From Quercus robur (Eukaryota > Streptophyta > Magnoliopsida > Fagales > Fagaceae): 64,000 nt of DNA. The first letter of the stretch is position 1, and each line of letters opens with the position of its first letter. The position numbers and the translations under genes are program-made. The stretch covers positions 56,532,406 through 56,596,405 of the forward strand of contig NC_065542.1 of NCBI RefSeq assembly GCF_932294415.1. The letters run 5' to 3'. The notes under the pieces are model-generated. The model saw only the letters and a program-made list of their open reading frames with translations, did no database searches and was not told where the DNA came from. Of the stretch, positions 48,856-61,567 are shown piece by piece.

Positions 48856-50652
48856 CTTTTGACTGCAACTTATATACTTAACTGAGTGCCCTTTAAATTA
48901 GTATCTTCCACACCTTATGAACTATGGACTAGCAAGAAACCTGACTTGAATAACTTGCGGCCATGGGGTTCAACAGGTTATGTTCACAATACTTCTTATC
49001 TTTATAAGATATTCTGAGCATTCTAAAGGCTATGTGTTGATAGGTGAACAATCTAATGGAAGTGTGACTAATTTGGAGTCACATGATGTTGATTTCATTG
49101 AAGGTGAATTCCCTAAAAAAAGTGAGGTTGAAAAGAACTTAACTCTTTATGAAATGATGGATCAAGAAGGAGGCATTCCAAGTAGACTAGTAGAAGACAA
49201 GGAAGATATTCTTGAAACTCCTAGAGACAGTGGGAGCGACTCACAACCTAGTGGGAGCACACCACTAGAAGTTGATCCACAACAACCTCAGCCACATAGA
49301 AGCACCTGTGGTAATGTTCCTCATCGTCGTTTTGAGATTGAGGGGTAAGTTTTCATGATTGCTTCACAGGATGATGATGAGCCAAGAACTGTGCAAGAGG
49401 CTCTCTCATCTTCTGTTAGTGATGAATGGATGAAAGCAATGAATGATAAAATAGAGTCTATGAGGACTAATCAGGTCTGAGATCTGGTAGACCTACCGTC
49501 AGGGCAAAAAGCAATTGGAAACAAATGGGTTCTTAAAATCAAAAGCAAGTGGATGGGTCAATAGAAAGGTATAAAGCTCGATTAGTGGCAAAAGGATACA
49601 CTCAAAAGGAGGGTGTTGACTACAAGAAAACTTTTTCTCTGGTTGTGAGGTTTGCCTCTATTCGACTCATCCTGGCCATTGTTGCAAACTTGAATTTGGA
49701 ATTATACCAAATGGACATTAAGATAGCTTTTCTCAATGAAGAACTAGATGAAGAAATCTATATGGATCAACCTATTGGCTTTATGACCAAAGGTCAAGAG
49801 CACAAAGTGTGCAAACTTAAGCGATCCATATATGGTTTAAAGCAGTCATTTAGACAGTGGTATTTGAGTGTTTTCAAATGCATAATTGCAAATCCATAGA
49901 TACTCCAGTTGCCAAAAATGAGAGCTTAAGCCTGGATATGTGTCCTAAGACTAAAGATGAAAAAGAAAAGATGGCTCGTGTTCCCTATGCTAATGCAGTT
50001 GGAAGCTTGATGTATGCAATGATGTGTACTCAGCCCGATATATGTTATGTTGTTGGATTATTCAATAAATTTTAGTCTAATCCAGGACTTGCTCATTGGA
50101 AAGTTGTCAAGAGGATATTAAGGTATGTTAAAGGGACAGCGGACTACATCCTTTGTTTTTAGAGTTCAGATTTGCTTATGATTGGCTATAGTGATGCTGA
50201 TTGGGGCAGTGACCTAGATGAACGCAAATCTACATCTAGATATGTTTTCTTGCTAAATAATAGCGTCATCACTTGGAGTAGCAAGAAACAACCCTGTATA
50301 GCATTATCAATTATGGAAGCTGAGTATGTAGTATGTTCAGTAGCTGTTCAGGAAGCAATTTGGTTGAGGAGGTTCTTTCAGAATCTTGAGGTTGTCAAGG
50401 ATGCCTCAGATCCCGTTACGGTACATTGTGATAACATGGCAGCACTTGCCTATGCTAAAGACCCTAAGTATCATGGTAAAACTAAACATATTGATATATG
50501 ATATCACTACATTCAAGACATGGTTGCTCACATTGAAGTGGTTCTAAAATGCATTTCTACAAGCCTCATGATTGTTGATCCCCTAACAAAGCCTATAGGA
50601 AGGGATGCCTTTCAGGCTCATGTTAAGAGTTTAGGGTTATGTAGAATATGAT
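48856..50652 (+). pseudogene. copia integrase C-terminus, RT (internally deleted) and RNase H
   Basis: After the hAT, integrase C-terminal blocks are readable (TPYELWTSKKPDL near 48917). An acidic linker follows, then RT blocks YKARLVAKGYTQKEGVDY (49569-49622) and LYQMDIKIAFLNEELDEEIY. After KRSIYGLKQSFRQW (near 49859) the sequence jumps to the late RT region (MARVPYANAVGSLMYAMM, near 49970). About 100 codons are missing, including the YVDD catalytic motif. RNase H follows (YSDADWGSDLDERKSTS near 50189, then AEYVV and HCDNMAALA). Several in-frame stops occur. The product cannot be a functional polymerase. Confidence 0.85.
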
Positions 50653-51772
50653 GATATGTTGTTTTTAGTTACCATTTATTGTCCTCTTTTGGGATATTTT
50701 ATTTTAAATGTATATGATGTTATTCAGTTAATAATATGTATGTTTACACACACATATACCATATGATGAGTTCTATGGTATGAAAGGTATGTCGGCAGGC
50801 TTAGGTCGGTTCACTCACACGAGCGATCGCTTCTGGCGCTTAAGTAGTGAGTAGAGATGAGACATTGTGTCATTTAATGTTTATGTAGCATATATAGATG
50901 GTTGACACAAACAGATGCCGCCTTAGTTGGAACTAAGATGAGGTCTATAATATATTTATCTTAAGTAGACCTTACATGGATAACCCATTGTCCATGTAGC
51001 CTGTGGTTAGCTAGATGCGAGACCTTATTTGATGCCTGAGGTAGCAAGCGAATAAAGGACTTGAGTTAGGCACTTGAGTAGCGACTAGACTAAGATTTGT
51101 ACAGTGTATTGAGTTAAGACATACGCTCTTACTTAAGAGAATTCCACCGTAGCATGTATTTCATACTACATGTGCTTGCTCGACCAAAAATGGAGGTGAG
51201 AGAATAAATCCCTACTTCTTCACCATGTGAGTCCCATGGATCTTTCATTAAGATCCTACTTATGCCCTTGTCACTTTTGACTATGTCATGAAGCTGAGAT
51301 TTTAACGTTTGCTACTTTGGCATGTTACCTATGGCCATGTTGGATTTGGTCTAAAGGGATAGTGCTGGGAAAGCGATTGGACCAAAGTTAAAGGACATGA
51401 GTGCAAAGGAAAGACTATTTTTGTAACCCATCCTTATATTTGTACTCACTGTCGACAGGTTATAGCGCTTATGGTAGCGAAATAATCGTGAGTACATCTA
51501 GATAGCTATGATGGATCAAGCATAAGTCTGAGTATTATACTCAAGAGGGGTTAGAGATGCTTGACTTGATGTGTTAATAAATGTCTAGGGCATAACGAGA
51601 CACTTTAGGGATGTTGCTATGTTGGTCTTGGTATAAGATTTAGTATAGTGCTCCCAAATATGTTTTTTAGGTGTGCTCGGCGGTCACACAACCTATTTGC
51701 CAGTATGAATGCACTGAGAAACACATTGAGAGATGAACAATAGGGCCATGCCCACAGTGGATGAGTGGGAGG

Positions 51773-52257
51773 TGTTAGAAACTGAAAAGAATATGGATGG
51801 ACACCCAAAGTGGGCATGTCCTTCTGTATACCTTAGGAAAATTGTAACACCCAAAAGTTATGGAGTAATGGTTAGGATCGTTACTCTACTCCACTAAGTC
51901 CATTATCCCACTCAATATTAATAGAGTAGTGTGTATATAAACACCAAGAGTGGTACCCATTGAACAGTGAACAAATTCTGCATTTCTCATAATGTTTACA
52001 GAGTGTTGTAATGCTCTTAGGTTATGGTTTATGTTTGCATCACTCTAGTAGTGCACAACACCATCAGATAAACGTTTTTGGTTCGTGGGTTATACAAACT
52101 GGAATTTAGAACGTATTTGAATAGCTGGTCTACGTTAGGCTGACTCTAGACAGCGTAGAACAATCTCAAAGCTCCTGTGTGATCGTCGGTTTAGGCCAAG
52201 AGAGGTATGTCGAAAAACCGATTGTTTATATTCTGTTGCAAGTCCTTATTTCTTACA
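51773..52257 (+). repeat. 3' LTR of the copia element
   Basis: 485 bp, preceded by a purine-rich tract and followed directly by ATCAA. It matches the 5' LTR along its whole length, with scattered substitutions and one small indel. Confidence 0.95.
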
Positions 52258-52262
52258 ATCAA

Positions 52263-53460
52263 ATTCTGGGGACCTTAAAAAATTTCTCAAACAGATTCCA
52301 CTAAGTCTGAAAGGGATCTAACCTTTTGGAATTTGACTGGCCAAGATATCCCACATCACTAGGCTAGTACATACAGGGCATAGGTTCTTAACTGGAACAC
52401 CTCATCTAGCAAGATGAAAATTTTTGATCTTTGAAGGAAGCTTTAAACACCAAACATGCTTCCAATTATCTTTATTTTGGACTGCTCGAGAACTTTCTCC
52501 TTCCAAAAACAAATGTACTATGGATAAAGAACTCCCCAGATTTTGTGCTCTCCACACCCTTTTGAAGAAAAACATGCTCAGGCAGAGGAATATTCCAAGA
52601 TCTTATATATGGATCAATTAAACATATCTACAGTAGCTATTGGATTGGAGAAATAACTTTGTATGTAAAAAGGGGAAACAAGAACCGATCTGCCACAAAT
52701 ATTGATCAAACCAATTTCTCTCCTGTGCTGTGCACCTAACAATAATAGGATTTGATGTCTATGTCTTGCCTTGGTAGTTGGTATTAGGACTGAAGAAAAA
52801 TCCGAGTAGTGGGGAGATATTCACATGTTGACTAGAAGCTGTCTCATACTTATCCAAATTATTTTGGATGTTTGAACAATTTTGGAATAGCGACTCGATA
52901 GAAAATAATGCAATCATGTGAATAATAAATGGTACAGTTTAGGACCTAACTTGCTCGCACCCAAAACCTTCAAAGATCCATCCAATTGGGATTGTTTAAG
53001 CAATGAAGAAGATAAAGCCTTCAACACATGAGAGGAAGAGATAGGGGGAGAACTGAGTACCCTTGTCTTAATGAAAATAACCCCTTTTAGAGATCCGTTA
53101 ATTAGGATAGAAAAAAGAAACACACTGCATTTACTACTTTTATTCATTTGTTGGCAAAGCCCAATTTGGCCATAATACCCCTTAAAAAATTCCATTTCAC
53201 ACAGTCATAGGTGTTTGCCATATCCAACTTCAATGCTATACCCCCTTCCTTCCTTGCCATATCTCTTATTTGTCATTGTGTGCAGCAACTCAAAGGCAAT
53301 AAGAGCATTGTTAGCGATTAAGCCACTTTGAGTAGGTGAGATAATACTTAGCAACACGTGTTTTAATCTGTTAGCTAGCATTTTAGAGATAATTTTGAAC
53401 AATATATTGCACAAAACTTTTTTGTTGGTTGGCTGAGATTCACCTTAGGTATAAGGACTA
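52263..53460 (-). mobile_element. Decayed L1-type LINE (reverse transcriptase remnant)
   Basis: On the minus strand, 53205-53414 encodes CNILFKIISKMLANRLKHVL then ISPTQSGLI, the conserved plant L1 RT block preceding the catalytic region. About 52914-53195 encodes further RT-like pieces (SILINGSLKGV, then a degraded ...SPPISSSHVLKALSSSLL). Frames are broken between these pieces, so the coding sequence is dead. The region nearest the copia 3' LTR (52263-52900) fits the same decayed element but shows no readable motif. The 5' end of the LINE is missing or unrecognised. Confidence 0.75.
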
Positions 53461-54132
53461 TGTCTATGTGAGTAAAATTGGCCTTTCTTAATCTTAACAA
53501 GTGACTAGAATTTAAGAAAGATAAAAAGTGCTACACTAGGTCTAGGTCCTTGTTAGAAAACAAAAGGCAGAGTTACAATATCTTGCATTCGAGTAGTTAC
53601 TGTATAGTCTGGAGGAGCATGGCTTCCTCCTCCTCCTCCTCCTTTCTCTCACATGAGCAGTGGGACCCACTTATTGAATTTTGATACTATTAATGTGGGA
53701 TTATATAATGTATTATAAACTCGATTTAAAACACTAATATTAATATTTTTGTGTTTATTTTAATAAATATTAATGTTTACTTAAAAAAAAAAAAAGCCCT
53801 TATCCCCACACGCGGACTAACCAACAAAAATATCCCAGACTTACCAAAATTTTTTTCCCTACATTCTCAAATGTTAAGGCAAAACTCTTCGCCTTTTTAT
53901 TTTTGGGTGGATACAAAGTTGAGCAAAGAATTAATAAAATTCTCTCATCACTTTTTTCTCTCAATTCTCTCACTCACTTCTCTTGTCTTTACGAGTCCCA
54001 AAGATCAATCTCTTAACACAAACAAATACAAATACTAGTAAGTTGTTGCTGAGTTGATGAGAATATAGATCCTCATATAATCACTGATCAGTGATTATTG
54101 ATTCCTGTGTTTGTGAGTGACATCACAATCAC
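53461..54132. other. Intergenic and BSD-gene leader
   Basis: A CT-rich (CCT)n stretch lies near 53628-53643 and an A run near 53780-53793. The last 150 bases before 54133 are the probable 5' UTR of the BSD-domain gene. No other gene is supported. Confidence 0.4.
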
Positions 54133-57100
54133 ATGGACCTGTCCTGGTGGTTCCGACGCACAACCAAAAGTAGCACCCAACACAACCCCAATCCCAATCC
54201 CAATCCCAATCCCCCAAAACCCCAAGATGAAGAACAACTTGGAATCACGGAGCAACTCATTGATTTCGTCAAATCTTTCACTTTCGACACCTTCAAGAAT
54301 TTCCCTCTCCAAGGTAACAACACATGATATATGAAATGAAATGAAAACCCACAAATATATATAAATAAAATGACTCTCATTCATGTGATTGTGGTTGTGG
54401 TTGCAGATGACGATGACGATGGTGGTAGTGAAACCGTGATGACAACAAGTAGTAGGGGCAATGTCCGTAATGATCTTTCAGAGTGGCAACAAAGTCATGC
54501 TACTCTTGTGCTCTCCAAAATTAAGGTTCTTTTTCTAATCACCATTTTCTTTTATTTGTTTATATTTACTTTTACTTTGGGTATCACTATCATCAACTAA
54601 ACTAAACTAACAACTATGGTAGTTGTGTTGTGTGCCAAGGAATTCTGTATAATTTGCATTTTCAGCTATGCTTAATTATTTTTGGAATGTTCTATCTAGT
54701 CTAGTATTGTGCTGTTACATATTATCTTCATACTCCAATTGATGATTTGCATCTGAATTTCAGTGCTTTTTTAGGCTGCGTTTGTTTTCCCCCATTTTTG
54801 GGTGTTTGTGCCAACTGGTTGACAAGGAAAAATCCCTTCACAGGGTCTTTTTCTCTGGGTAGAAGAATATTGTTTCATTGCACTTTTTGGATTTTTGGGA
54901 AACTTCATATTTTCTCAATGAACTATAGAACCCATGTCCAATACATTGCCTTGAACACCCAAGTCAAATCTTTCTTGATTGTCATTACCTAACACTTAGT
55001 AGCTGTTACTGTTTAAGCTGCCTAAACAGTAACACTGATACCTGAAGTGGTTCTTTTTAAACACTTTCTTTTTTTTTCAGGAAATTTCCAAACTTCGATA
55101 TATGCTTTGCCCTCGTCACTTGAAGGAAAGACAGTTTTGGAGAATATATTTTAAGCTTGTCAAAAGCCACATAGCTGAGTAAGTTTTCAAGTTTTAATAA
55201 TTAAAATCTAGTTGTGCTCATTACATTATCTAATAAATTGGACCCCATTTTTCAATAAGTTTCTTCGACTCCAGAGCTTGACCACATGAGAAGAGGGTGC
55301 ATTTGTGCTTACGTTTTCTTATAATTATTGAATTTGTTTCTTTATAACCTGAGTTACATGCCTGAAATGTTGCATTGTTCTTCTCAACACCCCCCCCCCC
55401 CCCCCTCAACAAAAAAAAAAAAAAAAAAAAACTTTGCTAATCAATTGTGAAATTTGACATTGTTTTGGAATCATGTATATACTCTATTTCAAATATTTTT
55501 ATTATCAACATGCCTATCAAGTGTTTTATGTCTACCTTGAAAGTGCATTTTAAGGATATAACAAATATTGTCATACATCATGTGAGAGTCAAAAAACTAA
55601 GTTAAACTCTTATGGTCCGTTTGGATTGAGGGGGAGGGAGGGGGAGTAGAGTTGATAAGAATTAGCCCAAAATTAGCCTATTTTCAGCCAACTCTACTCT
55701 CCTCCCCTCCACTCCCCCTCCCTCCCTCCTCAATCCAAATAGTCCCCTAATGCCACAATTAATTTAATAGGAGGGGTTACTAATGATCCACAATGGGAGA
55801 TTTGAACAAGAACAAGATTCTACGTAAAATTACAAAGAAAAGACTGTATTATTCATGCAAGAGACAACATAATACACTTTGTTACAATTTGCTCAAGAAC
55901 AGGCTCCTGAATCTCTTATAATACTGTATTTTCTCTCTACAATTCTCTCTCTCTAATTTTCTGTGTCCCCCCTCTCTTTGCCCTCTTATATCTGCCCTGC
56001 CTTCTTCTCTGGAATGTGCTGTCCCTGTACAGTTGGGAGCTCCTTGTCCCATCAGGCTCTTGCTTCCCAATTTTCATGATGAAGGGAGACTTTTGGGGCC
56101 TTCAAAATTGTTTAGGCCAGTCATTCATCAATAAATGTGACTGTGCCAAGCATCCCAATTTTCATGATGGAGGGAGACTTTTGGGGCCTTCAACACTGTT
56201 TAGGCCAGTCATTCATCAATAAAAATGACTGTGCCAAGCAGGTAAATCTCATTAATGCAGAGGTGATTGTTATTTTATCAAGAAGCTTCAGATTGAATCC
56301 TCAGACAATTCTGCATCTCTCCAAGTTCTTCCTCGGCAGCTTGACAAGCACATCATCCTTAGCTTACCAATCTCCGATCTACTGGGTGAGAAGAGTGCCG
56401 GACCTAATCCCATGGTCTGAGGTTAGATTCCCATAGAAAGGCCTACCTTCGGAATGGGCCGGTCAATATTGGGCCTATTCTTACTTGGGGCGCGCAACAT
56501 TACTTGGGTTTAAAACCACTTCCCTACACACACCAAATAGGCACCATTATTTTTTTAAAAGTAAATTCAAATATAAAAAAATAGGCATCAATCATAGGTT
56601 TATAAATCCTTGAGAGTTCATAAATAATGGGTATCTCATTCAAAAGTGAGGTAAATGGTGTTGAGAAACTATGCACTGTGTTTGGAAGTCTAGAGGGAGA
56701 AGAGAGTAGAGGGTAAGGGAGGAAGAAGAGGAGAGGAGAGGGGACTAGTTACTCCTTCCCTTTGTTTGAATGTAATAAAAATTAAGTACGGAAAGGAGAG
56801 GGGAGGGGATTGATCATATAAATTGAAAACTATGACTCTCATTTGCTAATCAATATATATATATATATATAAAATAAAATAAAATAGAGACCTCATATGG
56901 GAAAGCATGAGATTCTACCAAGTGGGGCATTCTATGCAAAGAGAATTGAAATATTCTCAAGTGCCACATTAAAGATAAGAAGAAATTAAATATTGATATT
57001 TTGTTTCATTTGGTTTCATGTTTCAAGACTTTTCTAATTAAAAAATAAATATTCATTGTATCCTTTGGTTCAATGTTTTGTTTTAAGACTTTTCATCCCT

Positions 57101-59866
57101 CACACATACACACAAAACTCTTTACATTTTAATTCACTTTTTTTACTTCTTGTACTTCTATCCCACTATATATAGTTACCCATAGCCCTTTATGTCATCC
57201 CATGTCAAATATACACAGACCAAAAACGATGTTATTTACCTTCAGTCTTTTGACAACACCTACCGAACTCTGACATTGTTGTTTCATCTGATTTTAACCC
57301 ATATGAGTTGGCTACAACTAAGAAAGGGGGCTTACATTTTATATTGAGTGACAGCGGCAATTACGATTTTGATGTTAAGGTTGGACTTTGTAGATTTGTG
57401 GGTTTTGTAAATAATGTGATTGAGTTTGAGATGTTTATTTTGTTTTAGAACTAAGGAGAAAGAGAAAGACACATTCTATATCAACTTTTGTTCTATAATA
57501 TTCCTCCAAAGTTGTTTTTTTATTTTCTCATTACTTTAATTGAATAATTATAATAAATATATGTGTGCAATTTATAGTTGTTACATTTTATGAAGAACTC
57601 ATTACTAATAAAGTTCTATTACAATTATGCTATAATACATATAAAACATTCTCCAAAACCATCTTACATAAAACTTTACAACATTATCCGTGCATTGCAT
57701 TGGTAACTTACTAGTTTTAAAGAAATTGATATAAATTCACATCATAAAGGAAAAATTGATCACTTAAATTTTTTTGATATAAAAGGAACCCCTCACCGTC
57801 TAAGTTCCTCCAATTTGGGGAATTAGAAAAGAGAGGTTAGGAGGTTAATAAAAAACATCCAAACAAGGTTAATAAAACCATACCCCTCCCTCTACTTCCC
57901 CTCCATCCAAACAAGCTAGTATAGTATGAATGGTGTCAGGTTTCAATGTTATTCCAATAAGTTCGAGCCAAGTATGGATGATGATGGTGTGTTCTGGTCA
58001 GCCAAGTGTTCTTTTTTTAAATATTTATTAAGTCAATATTAGCTTCTTAAATTGGAAGCTAAAGCAAGTTTTTGACTTGATCAAGATTCACTTTATTTAT
58101 ATTGTTGATCTAAAGATAACTGAAGGAGCAAAGAAGAACTAGTCACCTGGTATTAGAAGTGTGTGTATAAAGGCTGATACCGCATATTATGACTGAAAAT
58201 GGATATCATTGTCTCTTTTGCTTATAATTTCTGGTGACTGCTGTCATTTTCAGCAGCCACCTTGCCACAAATGCCGTAGCTTTCACAACCATGGCAACAG
58301 TTGCCCCCTGTTTTAGTGACATGTATTCATCTGTGCTGTTACTGGCAATGCGTCACCATGACTTTGGCTTGGTGACCACGTCACAGCTGCTTTTGTACCA
58401 TGATGCTTTGGGATCATCATTACCTTTTAGCAAGCTTCAGTACCATTAATACTACCAACTCTAGAATCTTTGATTTACCCCCCCTGGTGCAGGCGGGGGT
58501 GGCCGTTGAGCCCATTTACATTACCTCCACAGTGGACCCCCCTCTCCCCCCCCCCCCCCCCCCCCAATTACTGCCATTGCCTCCACTTCCACCACTATCA
58601 ACTATAACTACACTTCCACCACAATGTTTTTTTTATTGTCCCATCCCCACCACGGACCACCATAATCACTACCACAACTATTTCAACTTAAACTCTATCT
58701 TTAGAAAATAAAATTCAAATGATTCACCCAAGCAGAAGAGTGCTAGGTAGCTAGAATTTTTGTTTGAGTTTACATTGTCTGTAAAAATGAAAAGGCAGTG
58801 ATCAGTTTCCAATCAATTACATAAGTAGATGAACATCATATTTATTCGAGTCCAAATTCTCATCTCCATGCCTTTTACAAGACAGGTTTCTTCAATTTTG
58901 CTATATAGCCTCACACACCAATAGCAGTGTAGAAAAATTAGTCACTTCCAGTGATACATAGAAAATGACACACTCCATATACCTGGCACCAATATAATTG
59001 AAACTAAAGCTTAAATTATGCATGAAACTGATTTCAAATATTACTTTTCTTGCCTGTGAACCCTTAACTTCTCACAGAACACCATGAGAATCTTTTATCT
59101 AATGAACAATTCCCTGAGAGGATGAAATGTGCTGTGTGCGGATCAGATATTACCTAAACTTGTAACTTGTCCGACAGTGTTTGGCTGTGGGTGTCTTTTT
59201 TCACCATGGTCCTTGCATTTAAGCCAATTATTTTATAATCGCACTTGACTCAGCTAGAGGCTTCTAAGTTCTAAGTTTAGCTGGGCCTTGACTACTTTAT
59301 ATATATATATATATATAAATAAGGAATTGTGAACAAGTTAGTGTTTTGTACATGAATAGTTACCAATAAAAGAAAACTGTATGAGTGGTTTGTGGCTTTT
59401 GGCTATGTTTCTCCTAATATATAAATAAATAAATAATCGATTGTCCCAAAAGCTTAAATTATGATGAAATGGTAAATTTAATCATTTAACTAGAATAATA
59501 AAACTAGCTCAAGCTAACTTTAAATTATGCTAAACCTTTTTGCACATTTTTTTTTCTTCTCTGTCCCTTTGCTAAAAGTTCATTGAAGAGGTACAATGGA
59601 GGAAAATTTTGGAACAATAGTATTGATTTTTTTTTTTTGCTCTTTTGATAATAATTCTTTTACCACTTGAATGCTCTCTCTTTCAAAATGTAACTTATGA
59701 GATGTGATTTCTTGCATCAATTATCAGATATGAGCTGTGCGCAATTCAACTAGAAAAACTGAAAACAATGGCAACAGAGAATGAGAAATCTTCTGATATC
59801 AGTCCATATGAAGTTGAAATGGCTGAGACAAAGCATACAGAGCACATATCGCCCCCCAGTCCATAG
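54133..59866 (+). CDS. BSD domain-containing protein, four exons
   Basis: Exons are 54133-54313, 54407-54525, 55081-55178 and 59728-59866. All introns are GT/AG and the phases join, giving 178 residues. Exon 1 encodes MDLSWWFRRTTKSS, an Asn-Pro repeat (NPNPNPNPNP) and an amphipathic stretch ending FDTFKNFPLQ. Exon 2 starts with an acidic run (DDDDD). Exons 3 and 4 carry the BSD domain, including the signature PRHLKERQFWRIYFKLV with its Phe-Trp pair and then YELCAIQLEKLK. The tail is acidic and ends ISPPSP. BSD domains occur in TFIIH p62-like, synapse-associated and DOS2-like proteins; plant small BSD proteins have no firm function. Intron 3 is 4.5 kb and full of insertions. The start codon at 54133 is preferred because it begins the family-like MDLSWWFRR; the stop at 59864 could be followed by alternative 3' exons. 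Confidence 0.88.
55390..55405 (+). repeat. Poly-C run followed by poly-A in BSD intron 3
   Basis: Sixteen C residues, then CTCAAC-like spacer and about 21 A residues. Both are low-complexity and lie in non-coding DNA. Confidence 0.7.
55613..55748. mobile_element. Foldback MITE in BSD intron 3
   Basis: The left arm GTCCGTTTGGATTGAGGGGG (GGAGGGAGGGGGAGTAGAGT) is matched by an inverted right arm ending CTCAATCCAAATAGTCC. The arms are about 50 bp each and the whole element forms a hairpin of about 136 bp. Confidence 0.8.
56066..56241. repeat. 88-bp tandem duplication x2
   Basis: CCCAATTTTCATGATGRAGG starts at 56066 and 56154. The two 88-bp units differ at only a few bases. They lie in BSD intron 3, next to a GC-richer segment (about 55880-56520) that looks like inserted repeat DNA. 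Confidence 0.85.
56680..57915. mobile_element. Possible inverted-repeat element in BSD intron 3
   Basis: The left side carries TGTTTGGAAGTCTAGAGGG and purine-rich GGAGAGGGGA tracts. The right side carries CCCTCCCTCTACTTCCCC and CATCCAAACAAGCTAG. These are consistent with diverged TIRs of a GTTTGGA-ended MITE or several nested copies. The ends are approximate. Confidence 0.4.
58546..58565 (+). repeat. Run of 20 C in BSD intron 3
   Basis: Twenty consecutive C residues in a CCACC-rich pyrimidine stretch. The C/T-rich neighbourhood (58480-58690) gives a Pro-rich frame that I do not regard as coding. Confidence 0.7.
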
Positions 59867-60764
59867 GTATTTCATTTAGAGGGATGGAGCAGGTAATCTC
59901 TGTTTTACTATGAAGGATTGCCATTGGCATTTCTTGCACATAATATGATGACGTGCTTAAAGGTTACTTGCTTTAGGTATGTCGTGCTTACCTTGCTGGC
60001 TTATTTGATGTTGACTTCTCACTAGATGATTTGGCTGTAACTGGATGGGACCTTGTAAAGATTTTAAATTGCAACACTTTTCGATCTTGAAGGACATCTT
60101 GAAGATGGCTTTTATGGGTTGTCCTGACTACATTACATTACTATTACTTTGTAAGTTCTGAAAGATTTCATCAGATTTAGCCTACCCCCAAATTTTGGGA
60201 CTAACTTTTGGTTGTTATAACATTCATTTTTTTTTTTTAAGCATTTTTTTACTAGGATATATAAACTGTAGTACACATCTCTTCTTTCCTTGCTTCTAAA
60301 CGTGGAAGCATTGTTAAGGATCTCACATAGCCAACATGAGCTGAACTTACTAACGAAGCTGTCACAGATCAAGTGATGACCAAGTGATGCATTAGCCTGG
60401 CATACACATGCATGCAAGTGTAAGCTGTGTGTGTGTTTGACTTGTGCAATCAGGTGTAGCCTAAGAAAAGCACATATGACATGTGACTTTGTAATTGAGC
60501 ATGTGTGATAATTGTAGTAGAAGTCAGTTTTGCTGAGCTGGAAGTTAGTTAATCAATCTTGAGCCTCTCTTGACTTTGTCTTGTAAAGAGCTTAATAGCT
60601 TGACCATAACTACTGATTTGTACTTGTAAGTTGAATTCATGAATTTTTAGGCATAGTTCAGTCTTTTCCTCTCTTTTCTCTCAACTGTCCCTTATTTCTC
60701 TTGGAGGCTTGGCTACTGTGAATTAGCCAATCTACCTCACAAACCATAAACACTCAGGTTCTTA
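59867..60764. other. BSD gene 3' region and intergenic
   Basis: The first few hundred bases probably hold the 3' UTR of the BSD gene, perhaps with a further spliced exon. No other gene is supported. Confidence 0.4.
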
Positions 60765-61567
60765 TAAGAGCATTCACATCGGTGGTGCGAAAAAGTTTTA
60801 TCTATTTTAACACCCCATTTAATAATACACCCTATATCTCTTCTCTTATTTTTTCAATCTATTCATTTTTTATTATTAATTTCACTCTCTATGTATTAAT
60901 TTCACCCTCTTTCTATCTCTTCCTCTCTGTCTCTTTCTCTATCTTCCTCTCCATCTCTCTCTCTCTCTCTCTTCTTTGAAGCAAGGACAACCAGCAAACC
61001 ACCTCTTCTCAACCCAGCAAACCCACACCCACTGCCAACCACCACCACTGGTAGGAAAAACCCTAGCAACCAACCATCACCCACAACCCACCGCCACTCA
61101 AACCCACCAAAACCACTGCAACTCTAATTAACAAATAAACCAACCACAACACCAACCACAACAAACAGCCACAACCCACCATCATCACCACGACAACCGA
61201 AACCCACAACAAAATTAACTGAAACCCAAAACCACCGAAACCAAAAATCAGATCACAAAGCCACGGACCATGAACCTGACAAACCTGGCTGCGAGATCGA
61301 CGGTGAGAGAGAGAGGAGAGTCAGTGAGAGAGTCAGAGAGCAAGGCAAAGACTAACTTGAGAGAAAGAGAGAGAGAGAGAGAGGAGACTGACTGGAGAGA
61401 GAATATAAAATATAATTAAAAAAATTAGCAATATGCTATAGTAAGTTGCTACTAGTAGCAACTTATTGTAGCATGTAGCTAAATTTTTTTAGATATAACA
61501 CCTCCAATGTTGGGTGGTTTTGGTGTTTTGAGTTAGCTATTTTAGCACCACCAATGTGAATGCTTGT
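60765..61567. mobile_element. MITE-like element, GTGGTGC-ended family (copy 2)
   Basis: The left end AGCATTCACATCGGTGGTGC at about 60769 pairs with the complement of GCACCACCAATGTGAATGCT at about 61564. A possible TTA duplication lies at 60762-60764 and 61568-61570. The interior has CT and GA runs (60951-60971, 61365-61381) and a CCACC-rich centre. It resembles the element at 21103-22080 in ends and in this CT/CCACC layout. No transposase is visible. Confidence 0.7.

Larger units (their letters stand above)
43982..52257 (+). mobile_element. Ty1/copia LTR retrotransposon, full length but dead (8.3 kb)
   Basis: The 5' LTR (43982-44467) and 3' LTR (51773-52257) both start TGTTAG and end CTTACA. 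A perfect ATCAA duplication flanks the element (43977-43981 and 52258-52262). The primer-binding site TGGTATCAGAGC, complementary to initiator tRNA-Met, is at 44469-44480. A purine tract (GTGGATGAGTGGGAGG) precedes the 3' LTR. Domains in order are gag, protease, integrase, RT and RNase H, which is the copia order (integrase before RT). By eye the LTRs differ at about 40 sites (roughly 9%, mostly transitions), far more than the 22526-25724 element, so this is the older insertion. It is inactive because of stops, a deletion in RT and a nested hAT element. The net internal length without the hAT is about 6.2 kb. Confidence 0.95.

Noticed and set aside
47735-48881. Arg/Pro/Gly-rich frames in the nested element
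   Set aside because: They are translations of CCCGACCCG-type subterminal repeats, not transposase.
53751-54038. 95-residue frame before the BSD gene
   Set aside because: It spans an A run and AT-rich leader DNA; the BSD start at 54133 is supported by family-like sequence and splicing instead.
58234-58711. Pro-rich frames around the 20-C run
   Set aside because: Low-complexity intronic DNA of the BSD gene without conserved features.
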